NCBI GenBank assembly: GCA_947247005.1
Contig: OX365953.1
Location: 1,617,001 to 1,681,000 of the forward strand
DNA length: 64,000 nt
Source of the DNA: Spisula solida
Lineage: Eukaryota > Mollusca > Bivalvia > Venerida > Mactridae
Direction of reading: 5' to 3'
Shown: positions 23,051 to 33,592 of the stretch, one piece after another
Layout: the number at the start of each line of letters is the position of its first letter
Position numbering within the stretch: position 1 is the stretch's first letter
Translations under genes and position numbers: made by a program
The notes under the pieces: model-generated
Told to the model about the DNA's origin: nothing
Databases searched by the model: none
The model's input: only the letters and a program-made list of their open reading frames with translations

Positions 23051-23879
23051 ACATTTTACTTTCAACTGTAATCCATTTGGAGGCAGTGACAATGTGGTAA
23101 GTGTATACAAATGAAGAACACGATAGAGGAGCTGTGCTTTCATATGCAGCGATTAAATTATATATATTTCAACGTTAAAGATGCTACCTCACATATTGTC
23201 GTATTGCAAAAATAAAAGAAAATTGTCAAATATTCGCGTAATTTTGGTATAGCTGCCTGTATATGCCATAAACAACCACACTAACATATGTAATAACTTG
23301 CGAAACCTCGGCATTTTGTAGTTGTTGAACATTTTTACATCCAAAATTCTAAATGGTATTAATACCCTATAGGATTACCGCTACTATCAAGATACTTGAA
23401 ATTTGTTTGCATTCGATCTGTGAGGCAGCGCCTTTAATACTCGAGATGTAAAAATAGGTAATACTGATACTACTGTCTTCGGAGAATAATGGAAAGAGTT
23501 AAATCGCCAAAAATCTCAGTTTATGTAATTATTCTTTTTGAAACGTTTAAACATGAAAAACGTATAAAACACTTATTGCATATTATCATTAAACATCTTT
23601 GTGTTTAAGCTTTTGTGTCGACGACAAGATCGGGTCAATAAGAATCAAGTACATACAAAACTGTGTCTATCTATATTGATTCTTATCTTATTTCCATTTT
23701 ATCATTCCTAGAAGAGACGTTTGGGGGATTAAGCAACATTCAATATCACTGTTAAAAGTATTAAACTGGGATTAGCAAGATGCTTTCCATTCTTTCATTG
23801 GCAGAGGTGATAGGTGTAATTATAATAAACGAGAAAATGATTCTTTTATTGGCAGAGGTGTACTTATGGTTAATATTGT
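23051..23879. other. Intergenic, no supported feature
   Basis: No recognised coding or repeat structure, apart from a short duplicated motif (TTGGCAGAGGTG at ~23799 and ~23850). Confidence 0.5.
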
Positions 23880-24310
23880 AAACGTTGTAGCGCACAGCCA
23901 ATCTGAAGCCGCACAGAAACGACCACAGCGCCTAGACACACAAGGAAGAGTCAGACATAGAACTAACCATCCATATCCCCAAAAATGATATTTCAAGTTA
24001 GCCTATATTCTCACCCCCGCCATGAATGACACACTGAAGACTTTGAATTTCGTGTAGAATTAACCATACAGTGAGGTAATTATGAGCTGATGATAAACAA
24101 TAAACTGAAACAGGAACAGAAACATTGAAATGTTTCAATGAACAAAACCACCAAAAAATAACAAATATCGCACAGGGTGGAAAGTGCTCTCCGCTTAAAC
24201 AGCCGAGCAGAAAAAACATAAATTAACACAACCACACAATAACTAATACACAACTGATCGAGAAAATGAAGTCCACGTCCCAGCTGTCGATAGGCCACAC
24301 AGCAACACAA
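23880..24310 (-). repeat. Dispersed repeat, inverted relative of 42060-42430, with family D core
   Basis: The reverse complement shares CATCCATAT.CCCAAAAATG, CACACTG.AGACT and GAGGTAATTA.GA with 42160-42430. It then continues into a family D-like part (GCCGAGCAGAAAAAACATAA, near 24201). The ORFs on the minus strand here are shadows of this repeat. Confidence 0.65.
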
Positions 24311-24669
24311 TCATAGAATCTCAAATACTTTAAAGTGTGGGGTGATTATTAATATGGATGATTATTAAGCTTTATCAAACTTAAACCAATGATCATTACA
24401 AAACTACTTACAAAAATATTACTGTATGGCAAATATGCTTGTGTTAGCGTTAAATTGTTGCTTCATATGTTAAAATATCCGTTCAGTCTAGCTATGGCAA
24501 TAGGTCGATATACATTGTAGATTCCTGTACACTAGTGTCACATCTCTCTTACTGTGCTTTTTAAAAATCGCTGTATTCTTGCTAACGGGCAAATACTACT
24601 TTAAATTTAACACTTACATTTTATAGGGATAATACAACATCTCCTTTATCAATTACTAAATGGTTTAAG
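24311..24669. other. Intergenic, no supported feature
   Basis: AT-rich with nothing recognisable. Confidence 0.5.
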
Positions 24670-25277
24670 ATATACATGAGCCAGTCTCCTTGAAAACCTG
24701 CTATTTTGACAAAAATAAATATTTTGAGATTTTCCATAGCTTGAAAGAATAATCTTAATGAAGCAAAATACAAAACTTTTAAGGAAGTTACAGCTGTTTT
24801 TGTAGTGTCCCCCTTTCGAAGCTTTTTTGTGTGACGTCGCAAACGTCATTCAAACGTTAAATGACGTAACTATAACACGTATTTCATAATTACACCATTT
24901 GGTCAATTCTTGACATAAATTGTTCAAAATGGTATCACATTTTAGCAGTATCTTTTAATTTTCTAAATATTTACCAAAATCAAAATTGTTCGCATTCAGA
25001 GAAATGCTATTATTGTTTTAAACAAATGACTACTCGTTTTTCTCACTATGAGTACTTTTCCGAAATTGGTCACCATAGCAACGAAGTATGTGATTTCGAC
25101 TCAATTCAAAGGAAAATTTAAAGCTAAGGTATAGTACTATATGAGTAAACTACACCAAATAGAATCAATGGATATGTATTTTTTCTTATATTAGAGCTTT
25201 TACAAACCTTGTTACATAATGGTAATTACGTAATGTCATTAAAGCAGGTTTTCCTGGAGACTGGCTCACATGTATAT
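24670..25277. mobile_element. TIR element (~608 bp), non-autonomous
   Basis: ATATACATGAGCCAGTCTCC (from 24670) and the following TTGAAAACCTGC mirror 25244-25277 (GCAGGTTTTCCTGGAGACTG onward) with few mismatches, giving arms of about 34 bp. The interior has a cluster of TGACGT/AACGTC motifs (24830-24865). There is no plausible transposase; the two overlapping ORFs on the minus strand (24621-24849) are short and unrecognised. The target duplication is not clear. Confidence 0.75.
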
Positions 25278-25479
25278 AACTAGTGTTACTTGCATTTCAT
25301 TTGGAAATGCGCATCATGTACGACACCGCAACACCGTCAAAAATAGTTCCAAAAGACAAATACATGTTCGTTCTGATGCAAAATTTGCAATAAGGCAAGT
25401 AGCGATGGCATATTATACGAAGTTATTCGTATAATTATCAAGCGAAACACGAAACTGGGGAAAATATTTACAGTTTAGT

Positions 25480-25645
25480 CATTCAGCTTGGGCATTCAGC
25501 TCTTTGTTTGCTGAAACTTATTCATTCAGCTATTTGACAGCTGGGACTTGTGCAGATCATTATCTCGTTCGGTTGTGCCTTGCATTTTTTTGTGTTTTCT
25601 GTGCTCGGTTTCTTAGTTAAGTGCTGCCTTCCCTGTCCGACCTGT
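25480..25645 (+). repeat. Dispersed repeat family D, plus copy
   Basis: CATTCAGCT repeats, TTTGACAGCTGGGACTTG, TTATCTCGTTCGGTTGTGCC, TTTTCTGTGCTCGG and GTGCTGCCTTCCCTGTCCGA. This is one of the fuller copies and shows the CATTCAGCT-rich start of the family. Confidence 0.85.
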
Positions 25646-26105
25646 GCGACTCAAATTGTATATTTTCAATGCATATGTATTCGAACGTCCCTCGTAAATA
25701 AACAAAAGACAAACGTAAAACTGTTGAAGTGTTTTGTCAACTGAATAATGACATTGAACATTATGGATATAATATAACACAATGCAGATACTAAAACATA
25801 TAAATGCTCCACGAAGATGGAAGTTTCTACTTGGAACCACCTGTGAAAATCAGGTGTCGTTATAAAGCTTTACATTTTGCTTTTCTAAAATATTGAATAA
25901 GAGTAGGGAGGACGTTGCACTTAACTTCTAATAATGGTAATTTCTAGTTAATTATACAATTTCGAAATACATGTACTTATTTGTGTTATGGATTACACAC
26001 GCTTACTAATTACCCCTATATCCTATATATACCTAATATTATTATCTACGAAAATACACTACCAATAAGCCTGATGACTTATTTACCAAGATCACACCGT
26101 TCATT

Positions 26106-26175
26106 AGTCTGGTTCCCGTCCCTAATTTTACATTACAATAGATATGCGAAGATTGTAAAAATCGGGAACCAGACT
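26106..26175. mobile_element. 70-bp foldback MITE remnant
   Basis: AGTCTGGTTCCCG at 26106-26118 pairs exactly with CGGGAACCAGACT at 26163-26175. A second inner pairing (ATTTTTAC/GTAAAAAT type) is also visible. Confidence 0.75.
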
Positions 26176-26321
26176 CACAGTGTATTTCTACCACTGATGT
26201 TCATGTTTGAATTCATTGAGATAAATAACAGTGACAGGTCAATAGGTTTAGTCTGCAATTTTCCCTACCTATAACAAGATTAAACTGACAGTTCCTTTAG
26301 ACTTCATATTGGGTTTGTCAG

Positions 26322-26720
26322 TTAGATGAATGCTTTGTCTGGGCTGAGTTCTGTAGATAAACAGTTACACAAAGTCATGTAGATTGGTTTGGTGTTGTAC
26401 CTTCAAAATAGGATAGTTACGATTTCATTACAAATAGCGTTGTACATTACAATGATGACAACGATTACCCGAGTACTAGAATACTTGTTCAAAGGTCCGA
26501 TTATCGAATAGTAAAATCAGTACCGGAGTACTCGTGAAAAAGTTGTTAAGCCTGTGCTAGTACAGAACTTGTCCAAGTGTTTAACTAACAATTAGCTGAG
26601 CACTTCGTCTGGGCTGAGTTCTGTAGATAAACAGTTCTTCAAAGTCATGTAGATTGGTTTGGTATTGTATGTATCAAAATGGATAGTTACCAATCATTCC
26701 GGTTAAATTACAAATGATAT
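26322..26720. repeat. Tandem duplication of ~268 bp
   Basis: GTCTGGGCTGAGTTCTGTAG, ATAAACAGTT and AAAGTCATGTAGATTGGTTT recur with the same spacing in each half (first near 26337, second near 26607). The second half is cut short near 26720. Confidence 0.9.
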
Positions 26721-26869
26721 TGCTCGTTAATGACACTGCCTTGGTTAAAAGCTCGGTATACCACGGTATGACATAATTATTACTTTCTTTCTTAATTATA
26801 CTACTCGTGTAATTGGTGGTAATCGAGTCAACCAACTTTAGAATTCATTATTCACTCATACAGTCTATA

Positions 26870-27560
26870 ACGGAATCCATAGTCTGATATTGACCTATTC
26901 GTAAAACCCACAGGATGTGCAGATAACGAGTGGAAGATGTAATCATCTCACAGGTGACAGTCAATCTGAGTATGAATACACACTAGCGTCTTCAAATAGT
27001 TCTTCTCGGACGATTTGCACGTAGACATATCGTCTACTTGCATGTATGCCGCCTACATACCTTACCTTTTACTTAGTCCTCCGTGGAATGTAAGTCTGCA
27101 ATGGTCTCTCTCCACATGGGTTTGCATTTGGCCATTAGCTGTACTTCTCCCATAAATGCATAACTAAATTATCAAAACTGGTGGCTCGGCCACATTTCTG
27201 ATGAATTGTGTCAAAACTTACCTACATAATAATTATAAGTCAGACACTTAGAAACAATCCTATCAGAAGTCTTTGATCATTCAAATGCAATCGTACCGAC
27301 GGGTTCGATTGCTAAAATCCAGTATATAAACAATCAAGTTATACGAAAGGAATTCTCAGTTTAAAATGGCATTAGCGTTAGAGTAGAGCATTTATAACAG
27401 CGCATTGATTCGTCTGAAAATGTCATGCTTATTTCGTTGTCAGAAAACCGACTGATCAGATAAAACGAATTAGGGCGAGCACGCACTTTGTCTCAAAGCC
27501 AGGCAACATAATATATGGTAATTTCCATAAAAATCCTTGTAACTTGATTGATATATTACG
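26870..27560. repeat. Segmental duplication B, copy 1 (partner 39730-40290)
   Basis: Shared ordered blocks: TGGAAGAT.TAATCATCTC, CAGGTGACAGTCAATCTG, GCGTCTTC, TCGTCTA, GATAAAACGAATTAG, GAGCACGC and GTAACTTGATTGA. The block around GATAAAACGAATTAG also appears inverted near 37540. Confidence 0.75.
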
Positions 27561-28330
27561 ACACACAGCTGACTACGCGTGCGTTATTTATGACCAGTTG
27601 GATTTGGGCAAACAGATCAGCTTGCATTATCAAGAGATGTCTTCGGATGCATTTGATTGCACCTCCTCTGTTTTAAGAAATTCTTCTTACTCTAGTTAAC
27701 GCACGATGCATAGATACGTATGGAAGGACACAAAAGGTATTGCAAAACTTAGCAACATTCAGTGAAGATTGTTCGATGGCTGCTTTCGTTCGCTTCTGAC
27801 AATACTTTCCTCTGTTGCTAGACACTTTCTTGTTGTCTTATAAGGTATGTTTCATAGTCTTACGTTTTTGTATAACCTGATACGTTGGCCGTTTTGTAAC
27901 AGGGCCATGCCATGGCGAGAACGTTTTATTTACTCTATCTAGTTCCTTCACATTTGTTTTGGGTATGTGTGAGGTTTGATGCACCGTATGCCGTTCAAGC
28001 CCCCAACCAGGGATGTGTGTTCGTACTAATGCGGAAAGGCCATCATTTAACATTCTTATATGGATGAATTGTCCGCTTAATAGTTAAAAAAGAAAACAAC
28101 GAAACAAATAGTGCCATTTTGCAACTTCGAAATCCAGCATTTAGGCTGCTTAATTTCTTTCAGATGCGCATTCACACTGTTGTTCATTGTGCGTTGCTTT
28201 GTGGTTTGTGGCTGTCCTAGAGGTTTTTGCTTGCTTGCTAAATAAACTGGGCCCATTATTTGATTTATAGTTTGTAAATCAATGTTGTGGTTATGCATTG
28301 TTAAGTAAACGCTGATTTGTTAATAAAGCG
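27561..28330. other. Intergenic with two unidentified minus-strand ORFs
   Basis: ORFs of 71 codons (27838-28053) and 73 codons (28077-28298) lie almost end to end on the minus strand. Their composition (many charged and polar residues, few runs) looks somewhat more protein-like than most ORFs here. I recognise no domain. They could be decayed mobile-element coding sequence or chance. Confidence 0.25.
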
Positions 28331-28424
28331 ATGGTTTCTTATTTAATGTTTATATCAATTTCCAAATAACGAAGAACCGACAAGAATGACAATATGGAAC
28401 AGAAATAGCAGAGAACGACAGACA

Positions 28425-28922
28425 TAAAAACATCACAAAGTATACATTGCAAGCACTGCATGATGACGTTACTGATAATTCACTGACAAAAACATCACAG
28501 AGTATACATTGCAAGCACTGCACGACGACGTTACTGATACTTCACTGACAAAAGCATCACAGAGTATACATTGCAAGCACTGCATGATGACGTTACTGAT
28601 ATTTCACTGACAAAAACACCTCAGAGTATACATTGCAAGCACTGCATGATGACGTTACTGATATTTCACTGACAAAAACATCACAGAGTATACATTGCAA
28701 GCACTGCATGATGACGTTACTGATATTTCTCTGACAAAAACACCTCAGAGTATACATTGCAAGCACTGCATGATGACGTTACTGATATTTCACTGACAAA
28801 AACATCACAGAGTATACATTGCAAGCACTGCATGATGACGTTACTGATATTTCACTGACAAAAACATCACAGAGTATACATTGCAAGCACTGCATGATGA
28901 CGTTACTGATAATTCACTGAAA
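28425..28922. repeat. 62-bp tandem array, eight copies
   Basis: TATACATTGCAAGCACTGCA recurs at 28441, 28503, 28565, 28627, 28689, 28751, 28813 and 28875, exactly every 62 bp. Each unit also has ATGATGACGTTACTGATA and TCACTGACAAAAAC. Units are nearly identical; ACATCACAG/ACACCTCAG and TGATATTTC/TGATAATTC are the main variants. The array abuts a family D copy. Confidence 0.97.
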
Positions 28923-29045
28923 AAATATAATATTAAGTCGAACAGGGAAGGCAGCACTCAACTTAACCAGTCGAGCACAGAAAACATAAACACATAAAAA
29001 AGGTACAATGCCCAAAACACAACCAAACGAGAAAATGAGCCACCC
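28923..29045 (-). repeat. Dispersed repeat family D, minus copy
   Basis: TATTAAGTCGAACAGGGAAG, GCAGCACTCAACTTAACCAG, CGAGCACAGAAAACATAAAC and GTACAATGCCC. It begins exactly where the 62-bp array ends. Confidence 0.85.
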
Positions 29046-29084
29046 AATGAACTACTTTAAGCACATGTTTCCTTTATTGGTATG

Positions 29085-29190
29085 TCAACTCTTCTTCTAT
29101 GAATGATTTAAATATTTTTGTAAAATAGATTAAGGTTTCGTTTCTCAGGACTTTGATTATCTAAAGCCATAGCAATCTCGTGACAACATG
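29085..29190 (-). repeat. Inverted copy of the repeat at 42690-42800
   Basis: Reverse-complement matches include CTCTTC.TCTATGAAT, AAAATAGATTA.GGTTTC, TCTCAGGA.T.TGATT and GCCATAGCAATCTCGTGACA. In both places the copy lies near family D material. Confidence 0.75.
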
Positions 29191-29888
29191 TAAATGCATG
29201 TAACTCTCTTCCAGCATTCTAAAAAAGTGTTCCACTGTGTAAATAATAGAATCGCGCAATGTAAAACCGCAATGACATGTAATAAAATATGGGGAAACGT
29301 GAAACAGAACATATACAGTACCCAAGGATCTGTCCGAAGTCAGATCAACAAGGGAGTTATATCTACATTTACATGGTACGTCGACGCGGTCACACGTGAC
29401 CATTTAGCGACGGGTGGTTTCTGAATAGAGAAAAAGTTGTGAAATAGATAGGAATGTAAGAAGAAAATTGGGATAGATCAAAGATAAGAGTAAGTTTATG
29501 ATAGTGTTGGGCAGCTGTGTCTTCCTCATATACACGTATATACAAAAAAAGTCATGTGTTTAAGGCGCATAAATAGATATTTAGCTCATAATTTATTTCC
29601 ACTAGTCTAGTTAATTGTTTTTCAGCTATTATTACAAAAACGTTATTTCGGTAACAACCTACTATGTGATAGCATTTTATATTAAAGAGAAACCATATTC
29701 CGTTTAAACATGTTATTATGATATACTTATCAGATTTTTATTAAAAAATGTGATTTGTGAATTATTTGTGAATTTATCAACGGCACCTTATGATATTTAC
29801 GTTATAGGATTTCTAGTGTGTTGACTAAAATTAATTCTTGAAATATCATTAATGTGTCCTCTTTGAAATGTAAGTTATATCTGATTAG
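29191..29888. other. Intergenic, no supported feature
   Basis: Overlapping 76- and 80-codon ORFs on opposite strands (29161-29424) have no recognisable motif and are treated as chance. Confidence 0.45.
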
Positions 29889-30105
29889 AATGTCTGGATT
29901 TGTAAAATTATTGTTTTACATGCAATGGTTTTCGTGGAAACTATTTCAACAACAATTACATTTAAAAATTAATAGTCTTTGATATTCATTATACGTATTC
30001 AAATGTCTGACCTGTGAAATTATTGTTTAACATGAAATGTTTTTTTCTGGAAACTATTTTAACTACTGCACATTAAAATGTTAATGGTATTCCATACATT
30101 ACCAC
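29889..30105. repeat. Tandem duplication, ~114-bp unit, two copies
   Basis: AATGTCTG..TTGTAAAATTATTGTTT (first near 29889, second near 30002), then ACATG.AATG and GGAAACTATTT, in the same order in both units. Confidence 0.8.
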
Positions 30106-30333
30106 TTTTCATTTTATATTAATTATGTAGGAAAACATGGCGTGCCAAACGTACGTGACTTTCTCGCAATGTTGTCATATGAGGTAAACAATGTCAAATA
30201 ATTCTACTTTTGTATCAAACAGTGTTCTCTTTATCGCTGGGAAAATCCTATACTTACGTCTTGAATCTAAGGGCCAATCGGAACGGTCCGTACGGCATTT
30301 TTACGGGATAAATACCTCGGATGTATCAAGCGG

Positions 30334-30603
30334 ATGAATCCAGCAGCTTTCTTTCTTAAATCCTACGCAGAAGGAAATGGGATGAAGAAAATAGACCGTA
30401 ACTTATCAGCAGCGGAAATATCAAAAGCGTTTTTATTGTTTAAACAATACAATTTCGCTACACTCCTTGAGCATAACACGCAGCTACGCAGCGCTTGCTT
30501 GATAGGCGTGTATTCTATTGAAGCACTGTTTAAATCTGTCATGATGACGTCAAGGCGAAAGAAGTTCCAACATGGCGACGTTCTATTTACACACGAGAGA
30601 TAA
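30334..30603 (+). CDS. Unidentified short ORF (89 residues)
   Basis: An ATG-initiated frame with a mixed, protein-like composition: an acidic/basic N-terminal third with KKIDRNLSAAEISKAF, then LLFKQYNFATLLEHN. I recognise no family. No poly(A) signal or splice context was established. It could be a chance ORF or a lone exon. It is listed because its composition differs from the other short ORFs, not because a function is supported. Confidence 0.25.
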   Translation: MNPAAFFLKSYAEGNGMKKIDRNLSAAEISKAFLLFKQYNFATLLEHNTQLRSACLIGVYSIEALFKSVMMTSRRKKFQHGDVLFTHER

Positions 30604-31260
30604 TTCTTAAGAAATTGTCCGAGGTGTCCCGATTGTCTAAGAGACTACAAATTACGTATTTGATTATTTAATAAATGATTATTTCCTCCTTTGTTTCAGT
30701 CATTCTCGTTCACCAGAGTACTCTTCACTAGTGATTTCATGTGTATCCTATGCACTTGACTAACCATTAATGTATGAGGATGGTTTTAGTGTGTCGTGTC
30801 AATAAAATAATTCGTTGATCGAATTACCAACACTATGAAGAAAGGAAGTTCTGGCTGTTCGTTTTGAAATTTAAGTATTCGATTGTGAAATTCTACCATT
30901 TCATATGAAACGGTTATATTTTTGTATTCATGAGTGTTAAAATGCATTGTTGTTTTGTAATGCATTACCTGAAGAAGCCATCTGGACGACACATTGTAAA
31001 TTAATGAATATACTTTAAATATAATTCGTGTTGGGGTGTTATTTATGAATCTTCAAAGATGTGATACTGTTCAGTATAGAAATGTTATTCGTATGGAGTA
31101 GGAAAGTATGTCAACAAGACAAATAATAAGAGAATAGTCCAAAGCAGATTATATAAGATTACATCTATATTGATCACGCGAAGGTAATTTGTTACTCAGA
31201 ATGGTCAAATCCACCGAGAATACCATTACAACATAGCAAAGATAAAACCATTTATTTGTA
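30604..31260. other. Intergenic, no supported feature
   Basis: Nothing recognised on either strand. Confidence 0.5.
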
Positions 31261-31262
31261 TA

Positions 31263-31765
31263 CAGTATAACCTGGTTTATCCGGCATCACATCGGACCAG
31301 ATAAGCGTGCCGGATAAAGCAGTGTGCCGGATAAACCAGGTTTTAAAGAAATACAAATAACTGTATAATTGCCTATAAAAAGACAAAATTATAACAAATG
31401 AACAAATATTAAAGGTGTCCAATGGCATTAGTATTTACATGTCATTGTATTAATGGTGTTAGTTAGCAATAAAATAGTTGTTAATTGTTGTTTGTTTGGT
31501 TTTCTTAAAGATTATGAGCAAAAACATTTGCTGATGATGCACATCTTCTAAGTATTATCTGTAATGCCGGTTAATTAAGTGTTAAAACACACTATTTACC
31601 AATTGCCGGGACTGACAAACCATGCCGGATAACGGAAAAGCAGGTTCAGTTAAAGCAAGGGTCTATCTAATAGAAATACAATAGAGTTCTGCCGGGATAA
31701 ACAAACCATGCCGGTTAAGACAGGTTGCCGGTAAAAACAGGTTCCGGATAAACCAGGCTTTACTG
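31263..31765. mobile_element. pogo/Tigger-like MITE with TA target duplication
   Basis: It begins CAGTATAACCTGGTTTATCC (31263-31282) and ends with a close reverse complement finishing in ACTG at 31765. TA is present on both sides (31261-31262 and 31766-31767). CAGT ends, an AACCTGGTTTATCCGG-type terminal repeat and TA flanks are the pattern of pogo/Tigger elements of the Tc1/mariner superfamily. GCCGGATAA-type subterminal copies recur near both ends (31308, 31328, 31623, 31745). There is no transposase frame; at 503 bp it is a non-autonomous derivative. Confidence 0.88.
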
Positions 31766-33592
31766 TATCACATTTCTATGCTGGAAGATTAGTTTTAACC
31801 GTGATTTAACATATGTCTGGAACATAACTAGTTAACAACTTAAACACCCAATCCGATTTATTCATCAAATTATAGCAAATAATTCCAAGTAAATGAAATT
31901 GCATTCTCTCATAAGTGGCTATGTCACGGAATTATATTACGACACGAAACATTAATAAATGAATAGGAAACGATGTCGTCTTTTTATCTACAAACTCTCA
32001 GAGATACAACAACAAATATACATTCTACTCAGAATTTGATAAAGAACGATATTTCCAAAACTAATTTCAGTCATCATACAAGAAACCCATTGCCTTAAAC
32101 GTCAAAAGTCGACGATGATGAATTTACGAATATGAAACAGATCTAGTTTTTTTTCTATAAAATCTGAAACTGATGGCATTATAACGCGATTAAACACAAT
32201 AGGTCCTATATTTTATTTTGTAGCATAGACTCACCCTTGTTACCCTGATAAAACAACATGATTGGATATTCCCAACATGATTGAAAAATGGCCGACATGA
32301 ACAATGTGATTAGTGCATTGTTTTTGCAATATTTTCCATATAAACTATCCAGATTGTTTATTTGAATATTACATAATCAACATATGAAGAAAATGTACTA
32401 TTTGCACTAAACAATTTGCACATAGGTAATATTTTTCACTATGTAAAGCCTTAAAGAATGTGTGGATTTTGCATTTGAGAATGAGTTTTGTACTTAAAAA
32501 CGTTGTAAAACTCATTTCTTTGACTCTATGTAATGAATATCATTTAGGAAGTATTGGCAGGTGTATAAACTATGATTTGGACGTTTCAATTTTTTAAAAT
32601 CTTAGATAAATTAACGCTCACCAACACTAATTCAAACATGTATAGTATTTTTTGGATACTGACCGACGTGATTGTTAAATTTATTAGGATACTGGCCAAC
32701 ATGATTGTGGATAAAAGCCAACATTACCAATTTAAATCTTGCCAATGGGATTCTCAAGGTACAAATAATTGTACATTAAAGAAGTGTGCTCATGAATTGT
32801 GGTAGCAGGTTTATGAGCATACCCGATGTAAGGGATTTCACACCTAGTCTAAAGCACATGCTTTGAGGACATTTAATAATCAAAGCACTAAGAGTGCTGT
32901 TGGGAGGCGATCTGGTTGCTGCTACTAAAGCTTAAACGACTTTACACGTTTAATGTTCGTTTTCTTACTGCCGATCTTGTCTTGAATGTCTAAATAGGCA
33001 TAATTATGTGACTATATAGGCATGTTGGGTATCTATATAATTGTAAAAAGGGGCATATTGATGTATATGTCATACGTGTATTGAATGCGTATATCAAAAG
33101 TGGCTTTAAAATAATACTATGCGCCTATTTATCAGATTCTACAGTACCGTCTTGTAATCACTTCCATCACAGCGTTAGACATCTTTAGAAAGCGGCTAGT
33201 ATAGCCACACCATATGGTTGCATAACATTACGATATACGATTCATTGTTAAAACCATCACGTGGCCCTGGTCTGAAGTTTCTAAAAATAGCTATACGGCT
33301 GGGACATTTGATGAACACGTCATTTTCATATTCTCCCCGGGTGGGTGATTATCTGCAAAAATATCGATTCAACGAACAGTTTCACAATAAGTGTTGATAG
33401 TAGAATAAACAATTGTTGCTGATTGAATTAAATAAGTTTAAACATTTTAAGACACATATGTTGCAGTATTGGGAATGTTGACAGTTTCTGGAACTACTTA
33501 AGTGCGGATTCACATAGCAGCCTAAAGGCGGTTCAGGTTGCATTAAGAAATGGGCAATGGAAGTATAAAGAGGCTTACGCCTACCAAAAATG

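Noticed and set aside
27838..28298. Possible two-part minus-strand gene
   Set aside because: Composition is mildly protein-like, but no domain, splice pair or homologue was recognised, so it is not called as a gene.
28441..28922. CRISPR-like regular array
   Set aside because: Whole 62-bp units repeat with no unique spacers and the context is animal DNA, so this is an ordinary tandem repeat.
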